DNA of 64,000 nt from Cololabis saira (GCF_033807715.1 NC_084599.1:806001-870000); one strand, 5' to 3'. Shown: positions 24,447 through 36,335, numbered from the stretch's first letter. Numbers and translations: made by a program. Notes: generated by a model from the letters alone, not told the origin.

Positions 24447-27400
24447 ATGTCTGCTTTAATACTGTCTTTTTATCTTTTTTACAGTTGTTTTTTTAGCCTC
24501 TCCAGAATGGATTCTTTTAAAGTGGGGAGGCTGAACGTAAACGCCAGGGTGGCAGAGAAGCGGGCTTTGGTCTTTGACACAGCAAGGAGGAAGAAGGTGG
24601 ATGTATTGTTCCTGCAAGAGACACACAGCGATGTAGGCAATGCACCTGACTGGGAGAGGGAATGGGAGGGACAGGTGGTTCTGAGCCACCATAGGTCTGC
24701 AAGTGGGGGGGTAGGACTCCTGCTGTCCCGGTCCTTCACTCCTTCTTCACTTGAAGTGGAGCACGTGGAACCAGGGAGATGTCTCGTAGTTAAGGCACTT
24801 TTTGAAGATAGAACACTGGTTTTTATCAATATTTATGCCCCGAATAATGGAGCAGAGAGGAAGAGCTTCTTAGAAAAAGTAAGTGAAAAACTGAACAGCT
24901 GTTCATTGGAGGATTTTTTAATTTTGGGTGGGGTTTTTAACTGTACAGAAAATGGTTTGGTGGACAGAAACCACACAGAGCCCCATCTGGGATCCCAACA
25001 TGCACTGAGGCAGCTGGTCCACTCTCATGGTCTCGTGGATGTGTGGAGGCGGACGCACACAGACTGCCGTCAGTATACATGGTCTCCCCTAGGGGAGGGG
25101 ATCATCTCTATGGCTAGACTTGATCGGTTTTATGTTTTTAAGAATCATTTTAACGCATGCAAAGGTTGTCGCATTGTGCCAGCCGGTTTTACAGATCATG
25201 CTCTAGTTTTATGTAATATTTTTATTAAAAATGTTTTACCTAAAAGTGCTTATTGGCATTTTAACTCTGTTTTAACATTTGATAAGGGTTTTAGGGAGGC
25301 TTTTATTTTTTTCTGGAAAGGTTTTAGACTTAGGAAAAACGATTTTAAATGTCTTAGACAGTGGTGGGACCATGGCAAGACTTTAATCAAACTTTTATGC
25401 CAACAGTATACGCTCAATGTCACACGCGATGCATGCAGATCTATTAGAGAGTTGGAGAATGAGATCGTGGACTTGGAAACATTAAGTGTGTCCACAGAAA
25501 ATCAAGGATATGTTGAAATCCTCAAGTCCAAAAAAATGGCCTTAAGAGACCTGCTGGGTACTAAGGTACAGGGCGCATTGGTCAGGTCACGGATCCAGAA
25601 CATAACGGAGATGGATGCCCCCTCCAGTTTCTTCTTCAGTCTGGAAAAGCAGAATGCGCAGAGCAAACACATACACTCGTTTTTGAGTGACACGGGGCAG
25701 GAGATAACGGAGCCGGGCCAGCTCAGGAAACATGCCACAGAGTTCTACTCCAAGCTCTATTCTAGCGAATATGAGGAGAGGGGGGAACTGCTGGACGATT
25801 TCTGTGGCAACCTGCCTCAGGTCTCAGAGGCAACGAACAACCTCCTTGACAGGCCGCTCCAAGAGCCGGAGCTTTGCGCCGCCCTGACTAAGATGCAGGG
25901 GCGGCGGGCTCCAGGCCTGGACGGCCTGACTGTTGAGTTTTATAAGGCCTTCTGGGACATTATATCAGCTGATATGCTGGAGGTGTTCAACGAGAGCTTG
26001 GCCGAAGGCTCAATGCCAGTGTCCTGTGGGAGAGCGGTGGTGACCCTCTTGCCAAAAAAAGGTGATCCCCAGGACATCAAAAACTGGCGCCCCGTGTCAC
26101 TCCTCTGTACAGATTATAAGATTATATCCAAAGTGCTGGCTACCAGGCTGGGGGAGGCGCTGGAGGAGGTCATCCACCGTGACCAGACCTACTGTGTACC
26201 CGGTAGGTCCATGGTGGACAATGTCCACTTAATTCGAGACGTTTTGGACATCTCCAACCTTTTGGGACTTAACACTGGTTTGATTTCACTGGACCAGGAA
26301 AAGGCATTTGACCGTGTTGAACACTGCTTCCTCTGGAAAACTATGGAGAAGTTTGGGATCCGCATGAGTTTTATTGCCAAGATCCAGGCATTGTATGGAG
26401 GCATTGAGTCTATACTGAAGCTGAACGGCAGTCTGTGTGCTCCCTTCAGGGTGTCTAGAGGCGTCCGGCAGGGCTGTGCTATGTCCGGCATGCTCTATAC
26501 ACTCGCCCTCGAACCCCTCCTCTGCAAAATACGCTCAAGCATTGACGGTTTGATTTTACCTGGTTTGAATAGGAAAATTGTTTTATCCGCTTATGCCGAT
26601 GATGTCATTGTGATGATAAGAACTCAAAAGGATGTTGACATTTTAAATACTCTTATTGATTCTTTTCATGTTTAATCAGCGGCAAAAGTCAATTGGCACA
26701 AAAGTGAAGCCCTCTCTGTCGGCCAGTGGAGTGGGAGCCTCCCAGTACTACCCCAGAACCTTTCATGGAAAAAATCCGGTATAAAATATTTAGGGGTGTA
26801 TCTGGGAGGGCAAAGCACAGTCCAGAAGAACTGGGAGGACGTACCATCAAAAATTGAAAACAAGATCAAAAAATGGAAATGGTTACGTCCTCAAATGTCT
26901 TTCAGAGGTCGTGTCCTGGTGGCAAACAACATAATAGCTTGTACACTATGGCACAGGTTAATGTGCCTGGAGCCGCCACCAGGACTACTGGACAAGATCC
27001 AGAGTTTACTGGTAGAGTTCTTCTGGGCCAAAAAACACTGGGTGTCTAGGGGGGTTTTATCTTTGACGAGAGAGGAGGGGGGACAGGGCCTCATCCACTT
27101 GACCAGTAGAACTGCCACCTTTAGAATTCAGTTTGTTCAAAGGTTTTTAACAGGTGCGACAGATCTTATGTGGAGAGACGTGGCCAGCTGCATGTTTAGA
27201 CGAGTGGGTGATTTGGGCCTAGATGCTGCTCTGTTTTTAACTGATCTTAAATTGATAACGTTTAATGGGGTTCCTCCATTTTATAAAAGTGTTTTTAAAG
27301 CATTGGGCCTTTTTAAAAGCTGTTCAGATGGAAGCTCTAACTCTCTGTTCTGGCTTTTACAACAACCGGTGATTCATGGTGCCAGACTGGACATCTCCTC

Positions 27401-28389
27401 GGAGGCCATGCCGGGCCTGACGGCAGCCCTGCTCCGCTCCAGGACGCTGCAGCTGAGGCACCTGGTGGATGCAGCTGGACCCGATCTACAGGGAGCAGAG
27501 GCCTTGGCCGCACATCTGGGGGTCCGGTCTACCCGGCTCATGACGAGGGCCCTTCAACTCTGGAGAGAGAGACTGGACAACAAGGAAAAAGTCCTCCTCG
27601 AGAAGTATGGCAGAGGTACAGAGCCCGTACAAGGGGACCCTTTTCCAGACCTCCAACTGACCCCCCAGCTGGGACAAACATCTGGCCCGTTGCTGGAGAG
27701 GGCGACAACAGTGTCTCTACACAACAACAGCAAGAAGACACTGTACAATAACTGTGTCAAAGTGTTGTGCAGGAAGGAGTTGGACAAAAGGACTGTGTGC
27801 GCATGGAGCAGGAGGATTGGAGATGGAGAAGCTCCATGCTGGGAGATCCTGTATACCCCCCCAATCAAAAAGCAGACTGCAGACCTGCAATGGAGGGTGT
27901 TACATGATGCTATTGCCTGCAACGCTGTGGTCTCTGTTATTAATCCAGCTGTCTCAAATGCCTGCCCGTTTTGTGGTCACCCTGAAACGATTTTTCATTT
28001 TTTTATTGAGTGTGAGACTTTCGAACTTCCACACTGTTTTAGCTCAGGTTTTTAGCTCTTTTAATGTACAGTTTTCAGAAAAAGTTTTTATTTATGGACA
28101 CAGAGAGAGAAAGGTAAACAAAAAGAAGTGGCAGCTCCTCAACTTTGTTTCTGGCACAGCAAAGCTGGCCGTTTACGTGTCCAGGGGGAACAGGGTTGAG
28201 GGGCGGCCAGGTCAGGACGCAGCCTCTTTGTGGCGCTGCAACCTCCGCTGCAGACTGAGGCTGGAGTTCGAGTTTTACAAAATGTCCAGTGATATGCAAG
28301 CTTTTAAAAATGTTTGGTGTCACGATAATATTTTATGCACTGTTGAAGACAACCACATTTTAAATTTCACTCGGTTCTTAAAAAGTTAA
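24447..28389 (+). pseudogene. Tx1-B ORF2: endonuclease/reverse transcriptase with two lesions
   Basis: The ATG at 24447 is 4 bases after the ORF1 stop, and the conserved MDSF lies at 24507. Endonuclease and RT motifs match copy A: LFLQETHSD, LISLDQEKAFDRVEH, RQGCAMSGM, YADD at 26592-26603. Two lesions break it: an in-frame TAA at 26673-26675 just after the RT active site, and an apparent 2-nt loss near 28012-28017, straight after the C-terminal CCHC. The reading frame continues in another phase to 28389. The remainder is open, so the copy is recently inactivated. Confidence 0.87.
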
Positions 28390-28500
28390 TTTATTGAATA
28401 GTTGTGTGAAAATAAGTGTATTTAAATGTGTTGTTTTTAATAGTGCTCTTAACTGAAAACTGTACATGTGTAAAATAAAGTTGATTTAAAAATCAAAAAA

Positions 28501-28501
28501 T

Positions 28502-28531
<30 letters not shown>
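28501..28531. repeat. (TTC)n microsatellite, 3' flank of Tx1-B
   Basis: A 31-bp TTC tract follows the copy B tail and then gives way to family A sequence, the other half of the repeat that continues from 11292. Confidence 0.9.
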
Positions 28532-28532
<1 letters not shown>

Positions 28533-29382
28533 TGATGCACGCTTTTTTCGTTCGTTAATACGGCCCGAACCGCAATGTGCACCCATGCATGGCATACATC
28601 GATTGATGCGTCTCCAACTTGCCTCGATGGGCATTACTTTTCTCAGTCAAAAGTGTTACCGTGGCAACGCAAGATGCCAAAAAGCAAAAATTTGGATGCT
28701 TATTGATCGGGCAAATTTTATCGTAGAGACATCTTTAAAGTTGACAAACACTCGGCCCGATTGGCACTAAAGGAGTGTACAACCTCATCATGCTAATTAT
28801 TACGGTGTTTGTGATATTTAACTTTCAATTTAAAAAAATTATATATACTTGTTGCTAGGCAACGGTTTATCCTACAGACATCATTACAACATTGAAAAAC
28901 CCGGGACGCGTTGTACTACAACATATTTAAGTCTCATCATGCTAGCTATTACGGTTTTGGAGATATTCAACTATGCTCGTTTTGATGCTAACGAAACTTT
29001 GGACGCTTTTTGCGTGGCAACGCAATATCGTAGAGACTTTCATCCAACATTAAAAGACTCGGGTTGCTGTGGACTACAACATACTGAGGTCTCATTATGC
29101 TGTCGTTTACAGCTTTTGAAATATTGAATCCAAATTGTCCCATTCTATCCTATGGGGCTTGTTACCATGACAACAAAAAGCTATGCATTTGTATGGGGGA
29201 GCATGCTGCCCGGACCGCAATGTGCACCCATGCATGGCATATATCACTGGATGCGTCTCCATCGTGACTCGATGGGCATTACTTTTCTCAGTCAAACGTG
29301 TTACTGTGGCAACGCTAGATGCCAAAACGCAATAAGCGGTTTTGAGTCCTTGAACATAATTGGTGAAAATTAGCCCCGCCCC
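28532..29382 (+). repeat. Family A repeat, right portion
   Basis: Contains the P module (GCCCGAACCGCAATGTGCAC, GGCATACATCG, GATGGGCATTACTTTTCTCAG) twice, near 28563 and 29210. Between them are GTTGCTAGGCAACGG and CTCGGCCCGATTG blocks. Short ORFs such as MHGIHRLMRL arise here and recur in every copy; they are repeat-derived. Confidence 0.8.
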
Positions 29383-29702
29383 TGTGGTGGCAAGAATTGT
29401 TGTTCAAAAAGAATGTCAGGACACCTCAGCTGTCTTTCTGAAGATTTAATGAAAAGAGGACAAACATTCAATTGAATGGAGCCACACAGTCCAACCGGTT
29501 ACATGAACCGTCAGTCCTGAGTGAGCTGAATGTGCTTAAAGAAAAGTTATCTTATAGTTGGGAAGCTGGGAAACTAGACAAAACATCACCCATCACCCTG
29601 GCAACCGTGCCAGGCTCTGTGTCAAAGGAACATGACCTCGGCATAGGAATGTTCACTTGAAAACAGGCAACAGACAGTGTTATACCAAAATTTTCCATTA
29701 CA
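29383..29702. mobile_element. Solo LTR (320 bp)
   Basis: Starts TGTGGTGGCAAG and ends CCATTACA. It is flanked by CCCC on both sides (29379-29382 and 29703-29706). The uninterrupted site, GCCCCGCCCCTTCTTCTG, is present in the next tandem unit at about 29837. No internal retroviral or gypsy coding sequence is present, and the 4-bp duplication with TG...CA ends indicates an LTR. Superfamily not assigned. Confidence 0.7.
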
Positions 29703-30087
29703 CCCCTTCTTCTGATTGGTCGATATTTGATAGTCCCTATTTTCTGCCATACCTTTTGAAGGGTTTGACATAAAGAGTCGTGGGTGGTGTCATCGGACTC
29801 GGTTTTGAGTACTTGACCTTCATTGGCATGAATTAGCCCCGCCCCTTCTTCTGATTGGTCGATATGTGATAGTTCCTATTTTCTGCAATAACTTTTGAAT
29901 GGTTTGACATAAAGACTCGTGGGTGGTGTCATCGGACATGGTTTTGAGTCCTTGAACATAATTGGTGCAAATTAGCCCCGCCCATTCATCTGATTGGTCG
30001 ATATTTGATAGTTCCTACTTTCTGCCATAACTTTTGAAGGGTTTTATATAGAGACTCGTGGGTGGTGTCATCCGCTAAAAGTCCAGG
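29703..30087 (+). repeat. 140-bp tandem units of family A
   Basis: The string TTCTGATTGGTCGATAT recurs at about 29709, 29849 and 29989. Each unit then runs through TTTTGAA.GGTTTGACATAAAG and GGGTGGTGTCATC. There are about 2.7 units here, and a further unit end lies left of the solo LTR. Confidence 0.85.
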
Positions 30088-31068
30088 TGTGACACCCCTG
30101 TGAGGGTGTGGTCTCAAGAATGTGATGTTGTATCAAAATGTCTATTTTTATTTTATGTATTTTATTTGTAATTCAATAACTGTTGTAAAGGGGAACGTTT
30201 ATACTGGGAAGCAGTGGGGCGGAGCGTTGTGGTCGCTCCAGGGGTCCGGGGTGCGGTAAGAGTGGTACACCTGTTCCTGCCACCTCAGAAATGACCTGGC
30301 GGAGAACGAAGAAGCATTGTGCTTTAATTGCTCCGCACTCCACCTGTTTTTTACAGGTCAGTATATGGGTTGAGACCGACGAAGCTGGGTGTAAAATGTT
30401 GTTTTCCTGTTATAAGAAGGAAGGAAGAGAGTTTAAATATTTTAAGTTTAAGTTTTGTGTGTAAAATGGTAAGAAACAGGAGAGTTTCGGACGGCCGCCA
30501 TTACATATGGGCCGCCGCCATTATGTGACAAGCACGTTTCTAGCACGTTCAAGGTGAACGCTCGTTAAAGCACGGTAAATACCACCGAATGAACGGAGTT
30601 TATGTTTGATATTTATTTTATTTTGTATATGTTGTTAAAATGTTTATATATGATTTAACACAAGAACTTTGGGTGATTCTGTGTAGGCCACTCTAAGGGG
30701 GTAAGGGGGTATGTAAGGGGGTATTTAGACCCACTGAATTTAGTTAGAACTCTGGATAGTGGATTTCTGACCAGTATAATACTGGAATAAGCTAAGTAAT
30801 ATATTTACTAAATGTTGGTTGTCGAATATGACTGAAAGGAATTTGAGCTAAGGGTGAAAGAGAATGTGACGATGTGACATCATGATAAAAAAAACCCATA
30901 CATTAATTGTGTTTATTTATGGAAGTTTGTGTGTTAATTGTGTAAATATGATATTGTAAATAAAGAAATTACCTGGCGGAGAACGAAGAAGCATCGCGCT
31001 TTAATTGCTCCCCACTCCACCTGCTTTTTACAGGTACACATATTTGTTTACCACAGTCCTCACCCTTG
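30088..31068. mobile_element. LTR-like insertion with a 65-bp internal duplication
   Basis: The insertion interrupts family A between GTCCAGG and CCTGAAGA, which are contiguous at about 58.96 kb. It begins TGTGACACCCC. A 65-bp segment beginning ACCTGGCGGAGAACGAAGAA occurs at 30294-30358 and again at 30971-31035 with 4 mismatches. The second copy follows AATAAAG, as the R-U5 end of an LTR would, and ends in TTTTTACA. A matching target duplication was not found, so the class is uncertain. Confidence 0.4.
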
Positions 31069-31175
31069 GGACCCTGAAGACATCTACATGCAAGTCATAC
31101 AAGCGCTTCCACTGCAGCACGCCTGAATGTGCACAAGGGTGCGAGGGCCTGTTCATCGCTGCTTGCAGATTTAAT
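31069..31175 (+). repeat. Family A terminal segment
   Basis: CATGCAAGTCATACAAGC through GTGCGAGGGCCTGTTCATC and GCTGCTTGCAG. This is the reverse complement of the family A end seen at 43.1 and 48.55 kb, and it closes the copy that opens at 9.9 kb. Confidence 0.75.
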
Positions 31176-31204
31176 TTTTATATTGTCACTCGCATTGATT
31201 GAAT

Positions 31205-31400
31205 ATAAGTACATTTACTCAAGGTGGTGGCACACAAATATTTTATTGTTTACTCCACTGTATTTATCTGTTACCTACAGTTTTTATTTACTTTACAGAT
31301 TGCATGAAGCATCAGAGCCAAAGCAGCACATTTTAAAATTAATTCATCTAAATCATTTAACTGATTCAGATAGTCAGATAAATGGTTAATACCAGATCTG
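31205..31400. repeat. Degenerate fish interspersed repeat
   Basis: Contains AAGTACATTTACTCAAG and TTTACTCCACTGTATTTATC, which I remember from a common teleost interspersed repeat. No termini could be defined. Confidence 0.3.
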
Positions 31401-32269
31401 GTCTCTGGTGCACAGTAGGCCTATATGTAATGTAATGTGCTTACTGCATACTGTTGACACTGAAGTATCACCTCTCAAACAGATTCAATAAAGTATTTAC
31501 ATTTTATTCCACATGAACATGATTTATAGCAGGATTTATAATATACTGCATTAGTTTTACCAAGGTATGCCAAATAAAATTGCATGTGATTGTTTAATAT
31601 GTTAAATGCATTATTATTCTCTGTTTTCAGCAGGACACACAAGGACGGGAGAACAGAGCTAATAAATGTGCAAAAATGCAAACAACTCTGTTAGACATGT
31701 AAGAAATTGCACGTTGTAAAGCTTTAAATTTTGATCGACTGCAGTGTTATTTCAAAGGAACATTAATGTATCCAATAAATCACTATTACTGATGTGAGAC
31801 TTGATAAACATCACTTGGTTTGTCAAGGTACTGGCAGCTCAGGTGACTAACAGTTAGTAATTTGTAATGTGTTTAGCTGAAGTATAATGAAAAATTAAGA
31901 TGTCGAGTCTAGTAAGCCATAAATGAGCCAATACTGCTTTTCAACAATTGGTGAAAATGACTCATTGCTGTAAGAAAACACACTTGCTAAATACCTTAAG
32001 TTTTTTTTTTTTTTTACAATCAACAAACTCAAGGTCAGATGACTGCCGCACCGAGCAAGAGACCAGTTCCACTAATCTGAAGCTGATGACGTTGCTGAAT
32101 TTGTGTGACCTCCATAACACCAACCATAAATCCCAGTGCAATGGACACACAAGTGAGATGCATCACTCTGGACTTAATGTTGAATCAGAGCCTTAACAGC
32201 CTTTTCACATTGATGCATTTGTTGATCACCCACCTGAATTTGTTGAAGAAGGGACTTTAGATACAATGT
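31401..32269. other. No gene clearly recognised
   Basis: AT-rich sequence with short frames. The last 250 bases may be the diverged N-terminal end of the CACTA-like gene that becomes recognisable after 32270. Confidence 0.4.
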
Positions 32270-32852
32270 GTTAGACAATGTGTTTGACGATGACCTGTCA
32301 TTTGATGATGACCTGTTATTTGAGGACGGTTTAGAGCTAAGTCAAGAGGAGGGAACAGTACGCAGAAGTTCTACAAACACTGGAGATCATTCACTTTAGA
32401 AAAATGCACCAATTTCTGTTGCAGAGAGTCTTCTCCTTATAATGACTTTTGCAAACAGACACAAAATAACAGGGAAAGCTCTCAGTGACTTGCTTACACT
32501 AATCTCTCTGCACTGCCCCCTGATATCCAGACTGAGTGTCACAAATTTAAACATTTTTTTGACGATTCCGCCTCTCTGCTTTTGCACAAACACTGTAGTG
32601 CATGCTTCATGACTCTTGAGAGTACAGACACCAAGTGTAAAACCTGTGAAGCCAATATGTTGATGAAGGAGTCAAATTCCTATTTCATTGAGGTTCCTAT
32701 TTAAGCACAACTGAAGAGATTATTTGCTTAGGAAGGTTTTGAAGAAAAACTTATGTTCAGGTTTAATAGACATAAAAAGTGTCAGGACAGCGTTGAGGAA
32801 ATATATGATAGAGAAGCCTATCAGAAATGTACTACTTGCAGTGGGCCTCTCA

Positions 32853-35265
32853 TGGAGGAAGACTTTCCGTCGGCCTCGAGGAAATTCTGACGGACCGTTC
32901 GGCGTCTCAGAAGGGGGAAGCAGTACTCTGCCGGCACCGTTAACGGTGCGGGTACGGAGCTGTTGACCTCGACTGGGGACATCGTCGGGCGGTGGAAGGA
33001 ATACTTCGAGGATCTTCTCAATCCGACTGACATGCCTTCCATGGAGGAAGCAGAAGGTGGGGACTCGGGATCGTGCTCATCCATCACCCAAGCCGAGGTC
33101 ACTGAGGTGGTTCGTAAGCTCCTCAGTGGCAGAGCACCGGGGGTGGATGAGATTCGCCCAGAGTACCTCAAGTCTCTGTGGTTTGGGAACCACAGGATTT
33201 CGTCTCTGCTTTTTGCGGATGATGTTGTCCTGTTGGCTTCTTCAGACCGGGACCTTCAACCCTAGCAGGGGTTGAAAGTCACCTCACATCCTGGATTCTG
33301 GATTACCTCACCAACCGTCCACAGTATGTGAGGACACGGGACCACACATCGGACATGGCGTCTGCAGTGTGGGGGCCCCGCAGGGAACGGTCCTGGCGCC
33401 GTTCCTCTTCACTCTTTACACTGCTGACTTTTCCTACACCTCACCAACCTGTCACCTACAAAAGTTCTCTGACGACTCTGCTATCGTCGGCCTCATCACT
33501 CATGAAGATGATAGCGAGTACAGAGAACTGCCCCAGGACTTTGTGGACTGGTGCCTGCAGAATCACCTCCAGATCAATGCGGGGAAAACTAAAGAACTGG
33601 TGGTGGATTTCCGCGGGTGTAATAAATCCCCCCCGACACCGGTGAACATCCAGGGAAAGGACATTGAGATGGTGACATCTTATAAGTACCTGGGTGTTCA
33701 CCTCAACACTAAACTGGACTGGACTACTAATTCCTCTGCACTCCACAAAAAAGGCCAGAGCAGACTCTATCTGCTCAGGAGGCTGAGGGCTTTTGGTGTG
33801 CAGGAAACACTCCTGAAAACATTTTATGACACTGTGGTGGCATCAGCCATTTTTTATGGAGTGGTCTGCTGGGGCAGCAACATCACAGCTGCAGACAGAA
33901 GGAGGCTGGACAAAACCATCAAAAGGGCCGGCTCTGTCGTGGGTTGCTCTCTGGACACAGTGCAGGTGGTGGGAGAGAGGAGGATGATGGCTAAGCTGTC
34001 ATCCATGATGGAGAAGGACTCCCACCCCATGAAGGACACCTTCAGAGCGCTGGAGAGCTCCTTCAGCGACAGGCTCCTTCACCCTAAATGTGTGAAGGAG
34101 CTACAGAAGGTCCTTCCTCCCTGCAGCTGTGAGACTACACAACCAGCACTGCTCACAGTAGACCACATACACAACAACCTGACAATAAATATACATACCG
34201 GAAAATAATGTGCAATATCATTCTCTGCAACGTGCAATCATGTAAATAACATCCGTATATATCCATCTGTTATTTTTATATAGTAGTATTTCTTATTATT
34301 TGTTTTTTCTTCTCCTTCTTATTATTATTGTATATACTGTTTATAGTGTTTTATTATTACTGTGTGATAACTATTTTTATTGATGCCTCTTGTTTCTTGC
34401 ACTGTCCCCTTTGCTGCTGTAATCTGCAAATTTCCCCTCTGTGGGACTATTAAAGGATTTCTTATCTTCTTATCTTATCTTATCTTCAGTATGTGCTGGG
34501 GCGGTTTGAGGCCGAGTGCGATGCGGCAGGATGGGAATCAGCACCTCCAAAACCAAGGCCATGGTTCTCCACCGGGAAAGGGTGGCGTGCCTTCTCCGGG
34601 TGGGTGGAGAAGTCCTGCCTCAGGTGGAGGAGTTCAAGTATCTCGGGGTCTTGTTCACGAGTGAGGGAACGATGGAGCGTGAGATTGACAGATGGATCGG
34701 TGCAGCGTCCGCAGTTATGCGGTCGATGTACCGGTGAAGAAGGAGCTGAGTCGAAAGGTGATGCTCTCAATTTATCGGTCAATCTACGCACCTACCCTCA
34801 CCTATGGTCATGAAGTTTGGATAGTGACCGAAAGGACAAGATTGCGGATACAAGCGGCCGAGATGAGTTTCCTCCGCAGGGGGGCTGGACGCCCTCTTAG
34901 AGATAGGGTGAGGAGTTCGGTCACCTGGGAGGAGCTCGGAGTAGAGCCGCTGCTCCTTCACATTGAGAGGAGTCAGCTGAGGTGGCTTGGGCATCTGTAC
35001 CAGATGCGTCCTGGACGCCTCCCTAGGGAGGTGTTCCAGGCATATCCCTCCGGGAGTAGACCCCGGGGAAAACCCAGGACACGCTGGAGAGATTATGTCT
35101 CTCGGCTGGCCTGGGAACGCCTCGGACTCCCCTCGGAAGAGCTGGAGGAAGTGTCTGGGGTGAGGGAAGTCTGGGCATCTCTGTTGAGACTGCCTGCCCC
35201 CGGGAACGGATAAGCGGCGGACGATGGATGGACGGACGCACGGACGGACGGACGGATGGATGGAT
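32853..35265 (+). mobile_element. Rex3-like (RTE) retrotransposon, deleted and interrupted
   Basis: Flanked by GGCCTCTCA on the left and GGCCCTCTCA on the right, a near-exact duplication of CACTA coding sequence. The left part encodes WKEYFEDLLNPTD and APGVDEIRPEYLKSL, then jumps at about 33180 straight to FGNHRISSLLFADDVVLL (FADD at 33212-33223). The middle of the RT is therefore missing. The right part (34489-35213) encodes [13 protein letters not shown], then, after a small deletion and frame change near 34735, LRWLGHLYQM and RWRDYVSRLAWERLGLP. The tail is GGAT/GGAC repeats, as in Rex3. It is interrupted by a Rex1-like copy. Confidence 0.82.
33259..34483 (+). mobile_element. Rex1-like (CR1 group) retrotransposon, 5'-truncated
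   Basis: Inserted in the Rex3-like copy with CTTCA on both sides (33254-33258, 34484-34488). The open frame to 34208 begins DYLTNRPQYV in one phase and changes phase at the G run near 33375 (1-nt indel). It continues GAPQGTVLAPFLFTLYTADF, FSDD (33465-33476), KTKELVVDF, YKYLGVHLNTKLDW and FYGVVCWGSN. The 3' UTR ends with ACTATTAAAGGATTTCTTATC and an ATCTT-type tail. The 5' part of the element is missing. Confidence 0.8.
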
Positions 35266-35920
35266 GGCCCTCTCAGTAATTCCAGAAACATTTCTTTAAT
35301 TTGGAACTCTGATGGCATATCCATTCTCAGGTATTTAAAGTTTTCTGTTTGGCCTTTTTATTGTTTCATAAACGAGCTAAACTTTGTTGAACGCACTAAA
35401 CGAGAAAACATTATATTTGCAGGTCTGTGGTTTGGGGACTCAAAGCCGTCAATGTTGACATTCCTTGAACCATTATGTGACACTCAGAACAAAATCGAAA
35501 GAGATTGAGTTTTAGTTCAGTTTGCAGGAGCTCAAGAGCCTTTCATATGCAAAGCCTTAACCAGTGCAGGGACCTGCGATTTACCCACAAAAGCATTGGC
35601 ACTTAATACTGTTCAATTCAATGGACAGTTTGGGTGTGTAAAGTGTGAACAGCCAGGCCAAACAGTAAAGACAGGAGAAAGAGGTCATGTCCATGCATTT
35701 CCTTTCCAGTAGACAGATCCAAAAGGCCCACCTCATACCCACAAGGGGTTTGTAGATAATGCTAAGATGGCCTATGATTCCAACAGCATTGTACGTGGGG
35801 TGAAAGGACCTACCTTTCTCAGTAGACTAAAAAGCTATGATTTGGTCTTGGGTACAGGTATCGACTATATGCACTTTGTACTACTGGGAGTAATGCGTCT
35901 ATTGATGAGAAGGTCAAAAT

Positions 35921-36335
35921 GAGAGAAATCTTGCATTTGTGAATTAATTTGAGTTGCAGGCATAAATCTTCTACGGGATACTTTTACAGGTGGGACATGT
36001 TTCCATATTGTGAGCCTCTTGGAAGTTCCTGTAAAAAGGACAGTACAGTGGTTGGACTTGAAAGTATTTTGGGCAAGTTGATGTTCATTGATTTGCACTC
36101 AATGGTTGGTATCTATATTCACAAATGTGTACTGAAATATATATTTTTTACGATATATTATGTTATATTTCAGTCAGTATCACCAAACTTTGTTGACCAT
36201 GAGTGCGAGGGCCCGATCAACTCTGCTGGTAGCTTTAATTTTATGACTGGATTTGAAACACAGCAAACAAGCGAACCCTTATCTATCTTCTGTCTATTCT
36301 GTTTTTTTTTATTTTGTACACATGTATGAACTGAT
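35921..36335. other. Mostly unassigned; diverged family A end near 36205-36245
   Basis: GAGTGCGAGGGCCCGATCAA and GCTGGTAGCTTTAATTTTA resemble the family A terminal segment in diverged form. The rest may be the decayed 3' part of the CACTA-like gene. Confidence 0.35.

Larger units (their letters stand above)
17302..28500 (+). mobile_element. Tx1-clade non-LTR retrotransposon, copy B (split by L2)
   Basis: Same plan as copy A: 5' TGTGAGAGG, ORF1, ORF2, AATAAAG, terminal AAAAATC before TTC. The copies are visibly diverged at protein level along their whole length, so this is a different subfamily and not a tandem duplicate. A 5,274-bp L2 element interrupts ORF1. Without it the element would be about 5.9 kb. 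Confidence 0.85.
32270..35920 (+). pseudogene. Decayed CACTA (EnSpm)-type transposase, split by Rex3/Rex1
   Basis: The left part reads DDLSFDDD, then SVAESLLLIMTFANRHKITG and KALSDLLTLISLHC (32401-32515). After a frame change it reads DIQTECHKFKHFF and a CX2C-CX2C pair (HCSACF, CKTCEAN). The right part, after the insert, reads IWNSDGISI, FSVWPFYCFINEL, LWFGDSKPSM, then GTCDLPTKALAL, FNGQFGCVKCEQPG, VKGPTFLSRL and IDYMHFVLLGVMRLLM. These blocks in this order match animal EnSpm/CACTA transposases as I know them. Several stops and frame changes show long decay. The insert occupies about 32853-35265. Confidence 0.7.

Noticed and set aside
28585..28770. Recurring short ORFs (MHGIHRWMRL type; also MGHSGRLQYGHATTWHAH type on the reverse strand)
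   Set aside because: They recur in every family A copy in several phases and with stops at differing places, so they are by-products of the repeat and not a small-gene family.
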